Numbered from the stretch's first letter, positions 29,099 to 38,886 are shown. The stretch: DNA of 64,000 nucleotides from Photobacterium atrarenae (GCF_024380015.1 NZ_CP101509.1:124001-188000), one strand, 5' to 3'. Notes: generated from the sequence alone by a model not told the origin. Translations and numbers: made by a program.

Positions 29099-30022
29099 AT
29101 GCCAAACCATGCCTTTACCTGGCTCGGGGTCGTCATCGCGATTTTTTTCTGGGCCAGTAATTTCAATGCCATTCAAGCTATCGGCGACGATATCTCACCG
29201 CTGATGGGCGCAACCTTACGCTTTTCCGTTGCGGCTCTGGTGCTGCTGGGGCTCAGAGCGTTACGCGCCGGGCCAGAGTCCGTACTGCAACCGCGCGACA
29301 GACTTGCCCTGTTTTTCATCGCGCTGGTCGGCGTCCTGATCCAAAACTTTGCTATTTTCAGCGCGATGCAATACACATCACCGGTCAATGCCGCGATTGT
29401 CGCCGCCAACATGCCACTCGCCGGTATTCTGCTTTCCGCCTTGCTGCTTCATACCGCCATTTACAGTTTCCATATCACGGGGGCGCTGATCAGTTTGGCC
29501 GGGGTCCTGCTGGTGATCACCCAAGCCAATTTCACCGCGCTGACCTTCAATCCGGGTGATGGGTTGATGCTTGTTTCGCTCACCAGTGGCTGTCTGTTCA
29601 CAATTCTGGCCAAGCGTTGGGTCGCACATATCCCGCTGAGCCAACAGTTGCGTTGGATGATGAGCTTTGGTGTTCTGCAGATGTCCACTGTAGTCTGGCT
29701 CGTCGATACCCCCGTCCATGCCCTGAAAGCTATGACTGCTCAAGATGCCGCCTTGATCATATACATGGGACTGGGCGGAACACTGATTGCATATTACTTC
29801 TGGATGAAAGGTGCTCAGCGGCTGGGGCCGGACCGGGTCACTTCCTTGTTTAACCTGATGCCGGTTTTTACGGTCGCGATCAGCGTCCTGACGGGTGGTG
29901 ATGTCGGATGGATTCAGATTGCCGGGATCTTCCTGGTGGGATGCGGCATCCTGATCGGGAATGCCTATCCGGTGTTAAAACAGAAACTCACAGCGCTCCG
30001 TCTCAAACAACAACCTCAATAA
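29099..30022 (+). CDS. EamA-family (DMT) transporter
   Basis: 307 residues with ten predicted membrane helices in two EamA repeats. WASNFNAIQAIG appears in helix 1, and the second repeat contains GLGGTLIAYYFWMKGAQRLGP. Such proteins export amino acids or metabolites at the inner membrane. The start at 29099 has GAGG six bases upstream. An upstream ATG in frame (29063) has no ribosome site and would add a poor N-terminus. The divergent LysR gene is the probable regulator, and a clear terminator follows. Confidence 0.88.
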   Translation: MPNHAFTWLGVVIAIFFWASNFNAIQAIGDDISPLMGATLRFSVAALVLLGLRALRAGPESVLQPRDRLALFFIALVGVLIQNFAIFSAMQYTSPVNAAIVAANMPLAGILLSALLLHTAIYSFHITGALISLAGVLLVITQANFTALTFNPGDGLMLVSLTSGCLFTILAKRWVAHIPLSQQLRWMMSFGVLQMSTVVWLVDTPVHALKAMTAQDAALIIYMGLGGTLIAYYFWMKGAQRLGPDRVTSLFNLMPVFTVAISVLTGGDVGWIQIAGIFLVGCGILIGNAYPVLKQKLTALRLKQQPQ

Positions 30023-30137
30023 ATAGCAAACGGGCACTCAGGTGTCCGTTCGGCTCTCAACCAACCTGCGATCAATAAAGCTGACACAAATAGCTCAACC
30101 TTGTAGTGAATCAAATTAAAGTGAATCACAACTAATT

Positions 30138-30168
30138 AGCCCTCTAAGCATAAGAGGGCTTTCGCTTT
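30138..30168 (+). terminator. terminator after the EamA gene
   Basis: AGCCCTCT and AGAGGGCT form an eight-pair stem, followed by TTTCGCTTT. It lies about 115 bases past the EamA stop. Confidence 0.8.
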
Positions 30169-30246
30169 ATATGCAATACATCTACACAGCCCACCCACAT
30201 GGTTTCAAAGTACGAGAACTCTCAAACATATGCAGGCCTGTGCTGC

Positions 30247-31395
30247 CTAGCTGCTTTTCCCGACCGGCCGTAGCGCAAGAATCGCAACACCGAACACAAC
30301 CGCAGCAAGCCCGGCCACCCACGGCGCGCCGAGTGAATACGCCAATCCCGCAGAGCCGGACCACAGAGCAACGCCAAGGTGCATCATGCTCATCCCCATG
30401 GCCATCAATGCGCCGCGATCCGTTTCAGAAAGCTGCGCGATATGATTCTGAAGCGCCGGGGAGCCGACCCCACCGGCCAACGACCACAGCGCCAATACCG
30501 GTGCAGCCGCAAGAAAAGTCAGTTCATCGCCGGTGAACACCCACAGGCTACAGCCTAAGCAAACCACCAAGGCGCCCCGCATCACGACCCGGCCACTGCC
30601 AGCACGTCGCATCACCCGCGACAACGCCAGGTTGCCCAGTACGCTGACCACGCCGAGAGATGCATACACCATCCCGATCAAGGCAACCTCAAGCCCCGCA
30701 CCATCGCGGAGTCGCTGGCCGATCAGGTTAAACACCCCAATCCCACCGCCAAGGCCAAAGCCCATCGCCATCAGCGCCCCCGCGGCTCCCGGAATTAGCA
30801 ACGGATTGAAGGATGAGCCGGACCCGCGGCTCACGAGACGCGTAGCGAAATGTGCTTTCGCGGTGAACACCAATGCCAGCGCTACCAACAAAGCCGCTGC
30901 GCCCAGTACGATGAACGCTACCCGCCACGAATACCACTCGGTCAACAGTGCCCCAATGCCCGGGCTTGCAATCATCCCGAGGGTCAGCCCTGCCTGTACC
31001 AGTACAATTTGCTTCATCGCGTGTTTGCCGGGCTGATCGCCGGCCAGCGCGAAGGCAATTGGTAACATCCCGGCGCTGGCCAAACCGGTCACAACACGGG
31101 TCACTAAAGCCCATTCAAAATCATCAACCAGTCCGGTGGCAATCGAGGCTAACCCGAAGAGGACACACGCCGGAACGATGAGTTTCATCCGCCCAATCCG
31201 GTCAGACAAACGACCGAAGTATGGCGCAGCCAGGGCAATTGCCAAGCTATATGCCGTAATAAAGAACGTGACCCGCTCCGGCTTCACCCCCAAATCGAGG
31301 CCAATCGGCGCCAGAATGGGGCCCAGCAGCAGCTCATCGGCCCCCACCAGAAACGCAATCAAAAAGAGCAATGTCGAAGTAAACATTGAAATCAT
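30247..31395 (-). CDS. MFS drug exporter (DHA1-like) behind an attenuator
   Basis: 382 residues, 12 membrane helices. Motif A is in the first cytoplasmic loop (GRLSDRIGRMKLI), and an antiporter-type motif C-like GMIASPGIGALL lies in helix 5. Such proteins expel drugs by proton antiport at the inner membrane; the substrate is not readable. The start at 31395 (ATG, then ATTTCAATG) follows the second leader terminator by about 25 bases. The frame continues upstream through that terminator, but those codons are not credible. The gene sits behind a leader peptide and two terminators, suggesting induction by a ribosome-targeting compound that the pump exports. Confidence 0.87.
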   Translation of the reverse strand: MISMFTSTLLFLIAFLVGADELLLGPILAPIGLDLGVKPERVTFFITAYSLAIALAAPYFGRLSDRIGRMKLIVPACVLFGLASIATGLVDDFEWALVTRVVTGLASAGMLPIAFALAGDQPGKHAMKQIVLVQAGLTLGMIASPGIGALLTEWYSWRVAFIVLGAAALLVALALVFTAKAHFATRLVSRGSGSSFNPLLIPGAAGALMAMGFGLGGGIGVFNLIGQRLRDGAGLEVALIGMVYASLGVVSVLGNLALSRVMRRAGSGRVVMRGALVVCLGCSLWVFTGDELTFLAAAPVLALWSLAGGVGSPALQNHIAQLSETDRGALMAMGMSMMHLGVALWSGSAGLAYSLGAPWVAGLAAVVFGVAILALRPVGKSS

Positions 31396-31419
31396 AGGGA
31401 ACTCACTGTGTTCAAAAAT

Positions 31420-31450
31420 AAAAAGGGGCCGGTCGCAATAAACCGGCCCC
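31420..31450 (-). terminator. leader B terminator 2, just upstream of the MFS gene
   Basis: GGGGCCGGT and ACCGGCCCC (minus strand GGGGCCGGTTTATTGCGACC and onward) form a GC-rich stem followed by five T. It ends 25 bases before the MFS start, so the gene can only be expressed by passing it. Confidence 0.88.
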
Positions 31451-31494
31451 TTGATCTTGTGATTCAAGAAAATGATGTATCGAATTTTGGATAC

Positions 31495-31527
31495 AAAAAG
31501 GCCGGTGATGAAGCATCATCACCGGCC
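31495..31527 (-). terminator. leader B terminator 1
   Basis: GGCCGGTGATG and CATCACCGGCC form an 11-pair stem, followed by five T. Both arms are identical in leader A. Confidence 0.88.
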
Positions 31528-31602
31528 ATCGCTCGATCATTTCATCAGATACAATCTGTCCTGCGCTTTTCGCGCATCACAGCATCTGATGAAGATTCAG
31601 TC

Positions 31603-31764
31603 ATACCAATCAAAGTCAGTCAGTGATCAGAAATAGCGCAGGAAAAATGTTTGAGAACAAGGCAGAATTTTTAGATCAGTAGTGATTCTACAATCAAAAA
31701 TTCTAACGTCGTTATCGAGCATTTTAACAAGCTAGGATGGCCTCTTATTGACTGCGATTGGTAT
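31603..31764. repeat. MITE-like repeat, copy 2, inside leader B
   Basis: 162 bases, homologous to 27925-28086. The ends are ATACCAATCAAAGTCA and, inverted, ATACCAATCGCAGTCAATAA. It lies three bases behind the leader-peptide stop codon. Leader A has no insertion at the matching place, so this copy arrived after the two leaders diverged. Confidence 0.82.
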
Positions 31765-31767
31765 CAT

Positions 31768-31848
31768 TCAGGCTCCGGGCAACACTTCATCGTGGAACTG
31801 CACGGAGCGAAGCCTTCTGACGAAGCGCTTCAGGACAATATAAATCAT
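31768..31848 (-). CDS. leader peptide B (26 aa)
   Basis: ATG at 31848, TGA at 31768. It has exactly the same length as leader peptide A and 17 of 26 identical residues. Both share Tyr-Ile at 3-4, the core KxFVRRL at 7-13, Ser15, HDEVL at 19-23 and a Gly-Ala end. Residues 12-14 read Arg-Leu-Arg, the (+)x(+) pattern on which macrolide-bound ribosomes are known to stall. No strong Shine-Dalgarno is seen. The start lies about 27 bases from the predicted transcription start. Confidence 0.75.
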   Translation of the reverse strand: MIYIVLKRFVRRLRSVQFHDEVLPGA

Positions 31849-31881
31849 GGTCAAGCGTCTTTATGTTTGAACTCGGCGGGG

Positions 31882-31910
31882 AAAATATCCTGTGAAGCGT
31901 TTAAAGTCAA
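31882..31910 (-). promoter_or_regulatory. sigma70 promoter of leader B
   Basis: TTGACT (31910-31905), 17-base spacer, TATTTT (31887-31882). This is a strong-looking constitutive promoter about 50 bases past the stop of the upstream GNAT gene. Confidence 0.7.
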
Positions 31911-31962
31911 CGGCAATTGGCAAATGGCAAACACCCACGACCTCACCTGCCCTCACACACCT

Positions 31963-32814
31963 TTACCCGATTTCAAAAGAAGTTACGCCATAAATGCGAT
32001 TGAGCGGCAGTTCCGGCTCACTTTGGGTGTACATCCGCGCGGTTTCAAATGACACTGTCATTTGGTAACGCTCCGCCAATGCCACAGCCTCCGCGTTGAC
32101 TTCCGGCACATCAAGAAAAATCGCATCACGCTCACTCACGGTTGATTTCAACGCCAGGAACAGCTGCTCGGCCATTCCCGGGGTATCGGCATATATAGGG
32201 CCGATTTTATAACCCGAGCGACATTGACGGATCACGCCATACCCGGTTAGTTGTCCATCTTTAACTATCCCGTAGGCTTGCGCAGATGGCTGGCGGAGCC
32301 AGGTTTGCAGAAATTGAGGACGCGGTGCAGGAAAAAAGGCCTGGTCATAAGATTGAAGCTGGTCGATCGACAGTGCTGACAGAGGAACAATCGAAGGGCT
32401 AAGCGCAGGGCCGCCACCGCCAGCACCTTCATAGCGAATATTGCGATAAGCCAGCTGAAAGCCTGACTTCTTGTAATTGTCCTGCTGCGCCACCACCCCA
32501 TCCAGTGCAATATTACAACCTTCGAGAGACTCCAGTGCGGTATTCCAGATTTGAATACCGTAACCTTTGCCACGATATTCCGGTTTCACGATATAAAAGC
32601 CAATGAAGCCAAACGAGGCGTCATAACGAATAGCTGAGATCGTCGCAATCGGTTCATCCCCGAGCAGGCCAATCAAGAACCCATTCGGATCGGCGGCGTA
32701 ATAATTGGCAGCATCGTCTAGCCCCGGATTCCACCCTTCCTGCGCGGCCCACTCAATCGCCAAATCAACCTCTTCCCGGGTCATGGTCCGAATCACAAAC
32801 GGCTTTTTCATCAT
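31963..32814 (-). CDS. GNAT N-acetyltransferase, two-domain
   Basis: 283 residues. The first GNAT domain (about 6-135) has the acetyl-CoA loop (EYRGKGYGIQIW). The second half (about 150-280) resembles the C-terminal domain named Acetyltransf_18, with AYGIVKDGQLTGYGVIRQ and a short GPIYAD segment. Such proteins acetylate small amines; the substrate is unknown. GAGGAG lies four bases before the first of two adjacent ATG codons. It is upstream of the MFS leader on the same strand, but the leader has its own promoter. Confidence 0.88.
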   Translation of the reverse strand: MMKKPFVIRTMTREEVDLAIEWAAQEGWNPGLDDAANYYAADPNGFLIGLLGDEPIATISAIRYDASFGFIGFYIVKPEYRGKGYGIQIWNTALESLEGCNIALDGVVAQQDNYKKSGFQLAYRNIRYEGAGGGGPALSPSIVPLSALSIDQLQSYDQAFFPAPRPQFLQTWLRQPSAQAYGIVKDGQLTGYGVIRQCRSGYKIGPIYADTPGMAEQLFLALKSTVSERDAIFLDVPEVNAEAVALAERYQMTVSFETARMYTQSEPELPLNRIYGVTSFEIG

Positions 32815-32982
32815 GATACTCCTCTATCATCTTATTTTTTTGTCGCCGATAATCTTGCGAGCAGCATAGCATGAGCAGTAACGTTCAATTGGCTCGACCA
32901 CTGTGTCTATTTTTGCATGCACCCGTAGTGTTCTGCCTGAAGTCTGACCCGGATGTCAGCAAGGAGGCGAATGCATAGGACG

Positions 32983-34815
32983 TTATGACTCGAAACCATC
33001 CGGTTCCAGGAAATAATAGGCTGCGCGGGTTTCCAATCGCGTATCTTCTATGGGGCCGCCCATGGTGAAGTGATACAAACTCTGAAAACTGTGATCTTCA
33101 ATCCCGAACAGTTGATGGACTGGATCATCGAAAAAGCAGCCAATCCCTGTCGCCCGGATCGCCTTGGCTTCTGCTTCTAAATAGAGCATCTGTCCGACCA
33201 TCCCGGTTTCCCAAAACAAGTGCCGATACCACCACGGTCCCAGTGTCCGGATCGGCAGCTCGAATTCAGCCAGCATCGCGCAACTGAACGCGCCACCGCT
33301 GGCGATGCTCTGATGGCAACTCACCAATTGCGACACTTCCTGGGCATCCCCTTCGCATAGGCAATACAACGGCAGATGTTGCGGGCAGCCTGCCGGGGCT
33401 CGCCAGATAAATTCGGGATTCGTCGCCTGACGCAGCCGCTCACCAACCGACACGTCTCTGATCAACGCATAAAGCCCGGGCGGCAGCCCCGTGACCCGAT
33501 GCACAAAGAGTCCGAGGTGTACCCGGGCTGGCCAACCATACACAGAAAACAGGCGGGGATTTTCTCGTGGCAAAGTGCGGCTGAGGATGTGGTAGAACAG
33601 CGGGCGACTGATATGAGTGCTGCCGTCCATATCCAACGCACTACGACGCTGGCGGATGACCTGCCCTGCCGTGAGCGGAGAGTTACCGATTTGCGACTTG
33701 ATCTCTGAGCTTTGATTCACAACAGACGGCTGATCAGTTCCGCCCGCTTTGCCCGGCTTCGGCTTAACTTTTGTTTCCGCACTCGCTTCTGCTTCCAGGT
33801 TCAAGTCCGTTTTCGGTTTACGCGCAGCCTCAGCCACTTGGTCGATCCAGGGCCAGGGGTGATGCGCATCACTGAGTGAGTTCGCCTGACCCTGCCAGTC
33901 GGCGTTGGCAATCCTATTCACCACATCCGGGACGGGCGACCAGCCAGGATCAATGCGCGTTCCTGCCGGGGTCACCACAACAAGCAAATCCGGGCATTCC
34001 GCCTCTGTCGGGTCAAAACCATCCCGCGCACGATCCAGACCGATTAAGGTCGCCAGATCCCGATCCGAGATCCCTTCCACCAGCCGGACCTGCCAGCCTT
34101 GCAAGCCAGCGGCGATCGACAGCGCCGCCAACGCATGCCCACAATCGTGCTGACAATAGCGAAACGCCCGCTCACCGTACTTCCAGGCTTCCCGCCAGTG
34201 AATCGAACTAAGCGCGACGAGAAAACTCCCATCAGGTAATGTCTCACCTTCTGGTACGATGCCCGCGATGAGCGCCTGCCAGTCTGCGGCGTTGAATGTC
34301 GCCCGTTGCTCCAGTTGATGGCGCAGCGGATAGTAATGATAGACCCCCGGTGTCTTGGTCTGCCCCGGTATCGCGTCTGCAATCAGATAACACTCGGTCG
34401 GATGCAAATTTCCGCTCGACGGATTCACCCGCAACGACCAACGGTTTTGCTGATAGCTTTTCCAGGCTGAGAGCGCCAACGAATAGTAAAAAAGCGCAGA
34501 TAACGACGCTGTATTAACTGTCTGCGGCGCAATCGCCAGCCCGGAAAAGAACGCGTCGTAGCCCGGCGTGGTGTCCTGCTCAGGCAGCGGCAGTTCGAAG
34601 GTTCGGGTGCCGGCATAACAGCGGAACGGGCACGGCTGGTTGGCCCAATCTAAATAGCCCGGCGCTCTGGCGTAGCGATCAAACTGATGCTTAGTACGCT
34701 CATGGTAATCAAATATAGCCGTCACAGGATCGAGCACAGGCAACGCCACATGCGTTTCGGCGCGCTGCTCCGGGCCGCCGCCGCATTCTGCGTGATCGTC
34801 CTTGCCGGAACTCAC
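32983..34815 (-). CDS. SagB/ThcOx-type flavin oxidoreductase, double nitroreductase domain
   Basis: 610 residues. The first nitroreductase-like domain (about 60-300) has the SagB-type [18 protein letters not shown], and a polar linker (about 335-375) follows. The second domain (about 380-605) has [11 protein letters not shown] and [13 protein letters not shown]. SagB-type enzymes use FMN to oxidise azolines in peptide natural products. No YcaO or leader-peptide gene is present here, so that role is not supported. The start is GTG overlapping the stop of the upstream DUF255 gene by four bases (GTGA), so the two are translationally coupled. Confidence 0.83.
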   Translation of the reverse strand: MSSGKDDHAECGGGPEQRAETHVALPVLDPVTAIFDYHERTKHQFDRYARAPGYLDWANQPCPFRCYAGTRTFELPLPEQDTTPGYDAFFSGLAIAPQTVNTASLSALFYYSLALSAWKSYQQNRWSLRVNPSSGNLHPTECYLIADAIPGQTKTPGVYHYYPLRHQLEQRATFNAADWQALIAGIVPEGETLPDGSFLVALSSIHWREAWKYGERAFRYCQHDCGHALAALSIAAGLQGWQVRLVEGISDRDLATLIGLDRARDGFDPTEAECPDLLVVVTPAGTRIDPGWSPVPDVVNRIANADWQGQANSLSDAHHPWPWIDQVAEAARKPKTDLNLEAEASAETKVKPKPGKAGGTDQPSVVNQSSEIKSQIGNSPLTAGQVIRQRRSALDMDGSTHISRPLFYHILSRTLPRENPRLFSVYGWPARVHLGLFVHRVTGLPPGLYALIRDVSVGERLRQATNPEFIWRAPAGCPQHLPLYCLCEGDAQEVSQLVSCHQSIASGGAFSCAMLAEFELPIRTLGPWWYRHLFWETGMVGQMLYLEAEAKAIRATGIGCFFDDPVHQLFGIEDHSFQSLYHFTMGGPIEDTRLETRAAYYFLEPDGFES

Positions 34816-36971
34816 GCTGATGGTACCCTGTTCAACTCTTTCACCAGTACCCGGAGCCGGGCTTCTATTTTCTTGCGGCCAACCACCGGCAGTTCACAGG
34901 CAGTCCCCTGACAAACATATAAAACCGGTTCATTGTGCTTCATCTGGCGGGTATAAGGCGCCAGCTCGCTGAGTTCAGCTTCATGCTCGGCATCGATTCC
35001 CAGCCACACTGCATTGGGCAGAAATTGCCCCCGCAGTGGTGCCATGAGTTCCGGCAACGGAGCCGGACCGGCAAGAACCAGATTCGGACCGGGGTGTTGT
35101 ATCCAGTCCAGCGCAGTCAACAACATGGTAAATCCGGCCGGATAAGCGTTCACCTGATCGGCAAACGCCCCCACCAGACCATCAAAATAGTTATGCCAGC
35201 GTTGCGCTCCTGTCAGTTGATAGAGCATTACCAGGTGATGAGCCATCAGGGCATTGCCTGACGGCGAAGCACCATCGTAGCCATCCTTGGCCCGCACCGC
35301 CAACTCGCTATTCGACTCCGTCAGGAAAAAGCCCCCATGGCTGGGATCCCAGAACTTGGCAATCGCCACTTCTGTCCAGCGCAAAGCCTGACGCAGATAG
35401 CTCACCTCCAGCGTGGCCTGATGCAGCGCCAGGGCTGCGCCAATCATGCCGGCGTAGTCATCCAGCAACCCCCGCAAGCCGGACTTGCCATTGCGATAGC
35501 GCTTGCTGAGCTGATCGGTATCGTCGTTGAGGTGACGTAGCACAAAGTCGAAAGCCTGCCGGGCGGCCTGTAGATCTTCCGGCGCCTCCCGCAGCCATGC
35601 ACTGCGCGCCAGTGCCGCAATGACCAGACCATTCCAGTCCGTCAGAACCTTGTCATCCCGAAGTGGCGGGACTCGCTGCATACGCTGATTCGCGAGCCGA
35701 TGGCGAATGCTCTCCCAGCGCTGTTGCCACGCTGGCAACGACTCTCCGGCACTTTCCGCCAGTTGCCGCGGTAAACGTGACAGGTGAAGGATATTCGCAC
35801 CGCTCTGGCTGCCGGTCGCTTCATCACAGTAGTTTCCCTGTGGCGAGAGATGAAAACATTGAGTCAACCAGCTCAATTCTTCCAGCGTCAGGATGCGACT
35901 CAGCTCCTCATGGTGCCAGATATAAAACTTCCCCTCTTCTCCTTCAATATCAGCATCTTCTGCGCTATAAAAACCACCGTCAGGATGCTGCATCCGGGTC
36001 GTCAGGTAGTGGGTGATTTCACCGGCCGTCTGATGGTAGAAATCATCTCCGGTCGCCGCAAAAGCCTCACTGTAGGCCTTTAACAACATTGCCTGATCAT
36101 AGAGCATCTTTTCAAAATGCGGCAGCAGCCAGCGGTTATCCGTACTGTAACGGTGAAAACCAAACCCGACATGGTCGAACAAACCGCCCAATCGCATCAT
36201 CTGCAGCGACTTCTCCACCATGGCGAGTGCCTGCGGCTGACCATAACGATGCCAATACCGCAGCAGGAACAAGTGCTGGTGTGGCGACGGAAACTTCGGT
36301 GCCCGGCCAAATCCCCCATGCAGCGGATCGAAGCTCTGTTCAAACAACTCAAACGCCTGATGTTCAATATTACGGGCAATCGTTCCCGATGTGGCCTGAC
36401 GCTCTAGCGCCCGGAGCTGATGACTGAGTTGTTGTGCGCCGTTGCACAAAACATCCTGCTGATGTTGCCAGGCATGAATTACACTGGGCAGCAACTCCAT
36501 CATCCCGGGATGGCTGTAACTCCCTTGCTTGGGCAAATAGGTGGTGGCATAAAACACCTGGCCGTCCGGTGTGAGAAAACAGGTCAGCGGCCAGCCACCT
36601 CTGCCAGTCATCGCCTGACAGGCTGCCATGTGGAGATGGTCAACATCCGGCCGCTCCTCCCGATCCACTTTGATCGCCACGTAATCCCGGTTCAGCAACG
36701 CCGCCACTTCGACATCTTCAAAAGACTCACGTGCCATTACATGGCACCAGTGACAGGTGGCATACCCGATCGACAGAAAGATCGGCTTACCTTCCCGCTT
36801 GGCTTTTTCGAACGCCGCCTCACCCCAGGGGTACCAGTCCACCGGGTTGGCAGCATGCTGCAACAAATACGGGCTTTGCTCGAATACCAGACGGTTCCAG
36901 TATCCGCCACCGTTTTCGGGCAGTAGCTCAAGCTCTTTCTCACTGGGAATATCAGCTGGATGTGTGGCCAT
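34812..36971 (-). CDS. DUF255 thioredoxin-fold protein (YyaL/SPATA20-like)
   Basis: 719 residues from the ATG at 36971; in-frame ATGs up to 37016 are possible and no strong ribosome site decides. The N-terminal thioredoxin-like domain has [38 protein letters not shown] with the CxxC. It is followed by an alpha/alpha-barrel region typical of six-hairpin glycosidase-like folds. The biochemical role of the family is not established. It overlaps and is coupled to the SagB-type oxidoreductase, so a shared redox job is likely. Confidence 0.88.
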   Translation of the reverse strand: MATHPADIPSEKELELLPENGGGYWNRLVFEQSPYLLQHAANPVDWYPWGEAAFEKAKREGKPIFLSIGYATCHWCHVMARESFEDVEVAALLNRDYVAIKVDREERPDVDHLHMAACQAMTGRGGWPLTCFLTPDGQVFYATTYLPKQGSYSHPGMMELLPSVIHAWQHQQDVLCNGAQQLSHQLRALERQATSGTIARNIEHQAFELFEQSFDPLHGGFGRAPKFPSPHQHLFLLRYWHRYGQPQALAMVEKSLQMMRLGGLFDHVGFGFHRYSTDNRWLLPHFEKMLYDQAMLLKAYSEAFAATGDDFYHQTAGEITHYLTTRMQHPDGGFYSAEDADIEGEEGKFYIWHHEELSRILTLEELSWLTQCFHLSPQGNYCDEATGSQSGANILHLSRLPRQLAESAGESLPAWQQRWESIRHRLANQRMQRVPPLRDDKVLTDWNGLVIAALARSAWLREAPEDLQAARQAFDFVLRHLNDDTDQLSKRYRNGKSGLRGLLDDYAGMIGAALALHQATLEVSYLRQALRWTEVAIAKFWDPSHGGFFLTESNSELAVRAKDGYDGASPSGNALMAHHLVMLYQLTGAQRWHNYFDGLVGAFADQVNAYPAGFTMLLTALDWIQHPGPNLVLAGPAPLPELMAPLRGQFLPNAVWLGIDAEHEAELSELAPYTRQMKHNEPVLYVCQGTACELPVVGRKKIEARLRVLVKELNRVPSA

Positions 36972-37425
36972 AAAGCAGCGCCTGTGGGTCATAAAGCAAC
37001 GAAGAGAGCCCGCCATTAAAAAACAGGCTCTGTGATCAGTCTAGGTACTGAGGCACCGCCTGTCGAACCAGGGCATAACAGAAAGTTTCTCTCACGCTGT
37101 CTTATCGGATGGAATAGGCCTCAGAAAAATAATGCTTGCTCGATTCAAACTCATCCCGCAGCGGTAATCGACAGAAATCAGATAATCTTACCGTTGCACC
37201 TTCAGTTCAGAACAGCTTGGAGGAAAATACTGTGCTCTGGGTTTATACGCTTACAAATTTACCCCTTTCTGATAAGAAATAATCGTGTCTCAATATTGAA
37301 ACGGATATTTATCCTGTTTTTTTGCAGACCTCCCCGCCAATATCTATAAATAATATCGTGGCAAATGGAATGGCCAGATAAAATTACAGGAGTGTCCTAA
37401 TAGTTGATATCAGGATATTAATCAA
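36972..37425. other. intergenic region without a convincing gene
   Basis: About 450 bases holding the divergent promoters for the DUF255 operon and the small secreted protein. An open frame at 37032-37349 has no ribosome site and atypical composition. I see no clear regulatory motif. Confidence 0.5.
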
Positions 37426-37713
37426 ATGAATATTAAGACAGTTGGCCTTATAGCTGCGCTAGCACTCGTTGCGACTGGCGCTCAAGCTAATTACGGAAAA
37501 GATAGCCATAGCTATGGCTATAAATCAAAAGTCAAAGTGAGCTGCACTATTTCCAAGCCATCTTACGGTGACTACTCGAAAAAACGTGACTATAAAAAAT
37601 ACGGCGATTACAAAAAATACTATGGTCACAAGAAGTACTCCGATTATAAGAAACGCTCTGAATACAAAAAAAGGAAACATGTGGTTCGACGTTGTGATAG
37701 ATACTGGAGTTAA
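37426..37713 (+). CDS. small secreted Tyr/Lys-rich repeat protein
   Basis: 95 residues with a clear Sec signal peptide, cleaved after AQA near residue 22. The mature part is very basic and built from degenerate repeats of the type (D/E)YKK(Y/R)(G/S), seven or so between residues 48 and 84. Two Cys flank the repeat block and could form a disulfide. It is too regular to be random, yet I recognise no family. Such sequences may bind polyanions, metals or the cell surface; this is inference. It stands alone, 118 bases before the exporter operon. Confidence 0.7.
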   Translation: MNIKTVGLIAALALVATGAQANYGKDSHSYGYKSKVKVSCTISKPSYGDYSKKRDYKKYGDYKKYYGHKKYSDYKKRSEYKKRKHVVRRCDRYWS

Positions 37714-37830
37714 TTGGAACGACAAAAATAGCGGCGCTCTTCCCGAGCTGCCGCTATTAATTCTGTAGCTGTGCTTAAGTCCTTTTTAATCAAAGCAAGC
37801 GAGCTACCTTCCACGAGGGTGAGGATCACG

Positions 37831-38886
37831 ATGCGCTCACACAGTCAACTTTTTCTCTTCATGATGTTTCTATTCACCTCACTCACTGCATGTAATGATT
37901 TACAGCAAGAGACGCAATATTCAGATTCGCCCGATTCACCACAATATACTGAGTCATCCAATTCCCCTCCCAGTTCCGAACTCGACCAGTTCGTTATCGC
38001 CTCCGGCAGCTTGAAACCGGTCGGTGAGGTCGAAGTCGGCTCCGAAGTCTCCGGCCGTATCATCGAATTGCTGGTTGATTTCAATGATGTGGTCCATCGC
38101 GATCAAATCATCGCCCGCCTGGATCCCGAGTTCTTTGCCGCCCAGCTTCGACAGGCCGAAGCCGCCCTGCATGATGCCAAAGCTACCGTCGATGTACGCA
38201 AAGCAACGCTACGGCAGGCGACGCGTTCTTTGGATCGAGTCAAAACTCTTAACAAACGTAGCGCCGCATCGGTGAATACACTTGATGAAGCAGAAACCGA
38301 TGTCTGGATAGCCCGCGCCGAACTCAAGCGGGCCGAAGCCGTGGTCCGAAACCAGGAAGCGGCACTGGAAGAGGCCCGAATAGCTCTGGAGCGGACCGCG
38401 ATTCGCGCCCCCATCGACGGTGTCGTCATCTCTCGTGAAGTCATGCGCGGACAAACCGTGGCCGCCAGCCTTGAGGCACCGAAACTATTTAAAATCGCCC
38501 GCACGCTGACCGAAATGGAAATTCATGCCCGAATTGATGAGGCGGATATCGGCCTGATCCGGATTGGACAACTTGCCGTGTTTACCGTACCAGCCTACGG
38601 TGAACGGCAATTTGAAGCTCGGATCACCCAAATTCGGGTGGCCCCCATCATTGTCGACAACGTTGTAACTTATACCGTGGTGCTGCTGGCAGAAAATCCG
38701 GGCGAATCATTGCTACCCGGGATGACAGCGATTGTCGAGATCAATGCCGGAGAGGAGACCATGGCAGCCCCGGCGATGACCCTTCAAGCCGCTCCCGACG
38801 GAACAAATAACCACGCCCCCGGCATCCGCGAAGCTATGCTCCACAAAGCCAGACCAACCAGGCCACTGGCTTCCGATGACAGTTAG
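37831..38886 (+). CDS. MacA-like membrane-fusion lipoprotein
   Basis: 351 residues from the ATG at 37831 (GAGG six bases upstream); an upstream TTG in frame is rejected. The signal ends in the lipobox LTAC (Cys21). A Ser/Pro-rich linker, a split lipoyl domain (GEVEVGSEVSGRIIELLVDFNDVVHRDQIIARL), a coiled-coil hairpin (about 110-190) and a beta-barrel domain follow. It should bridge the inner-membrane MacB-like exporter to an outer-membrane channel, as HlyD/MacA adaptors do. The lipid anchor replaces the usual membrane helix. It is the first gene of a three-gene exporter operon. Confidence 0.9.
   Translation: MRSHSQLFLFMMFLFTSLTACNDLQQETQYSDSPDSPQYTESSNSPPSSELDQFVIASGSLKPVGEVEVGSEVSGRIIELLVDFNDVVHRDQIIARLDPEFFAAQLRQAEAALHDAKATVDVRKATLRQATRSLDRVKTLNKRSAASVNTLDEAETDVWIARAELKRAEAVVRNQEAALEEARIALERTAIRAPIDGVVISREVMRGQTVAASLEAPKLFKIARTLTEMEIHARIDEADIGLIRIGQLAVFTVPAYGERQFEARITQIRVAPIIVDNVVTYTVVLLAENPGESLLPGMTAIVEINAGEETMAAPAMTLQAAPDGTNNHAPGIREAMLHKARPTRPLASDDS

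Larger units (their letters stand above)
31396..31875 (-). promoter_or_regulatory. attenuator leader B of the MFS exporter
   Basis: Minus strand, in order: transcription start near 31875, 26-codon leader ORF, a MITE-like insertion, and a P1 stem (31582-31591 with 31543-31552, ten pairs). P1 encloses a hairpin TGCGC/GCGCA at 31562-31576. Terminator 1 (31495-31527) and terminator 2 (31420-31450) follow, then the gene. Leader A at 61836-62142 shares every element except the insertion. The P1 stems of the two copies differ in sequence yet still pair, which argues for a conserved RNA structure. Confidence 0.75.

Noticed and set aside
31792..32052. Plus-strand open frame of 86 codons upstream of the MFS gene
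   Set aside because: It is the complement of leader B and the end of the GNAT gene; the minus-strand leader explains the conservation better.
37032..37349. 105-codon open frame upstream of the Tyr/Lys protein
   Set aside because: No ribosome site, TTG-like start and unlikely composition.
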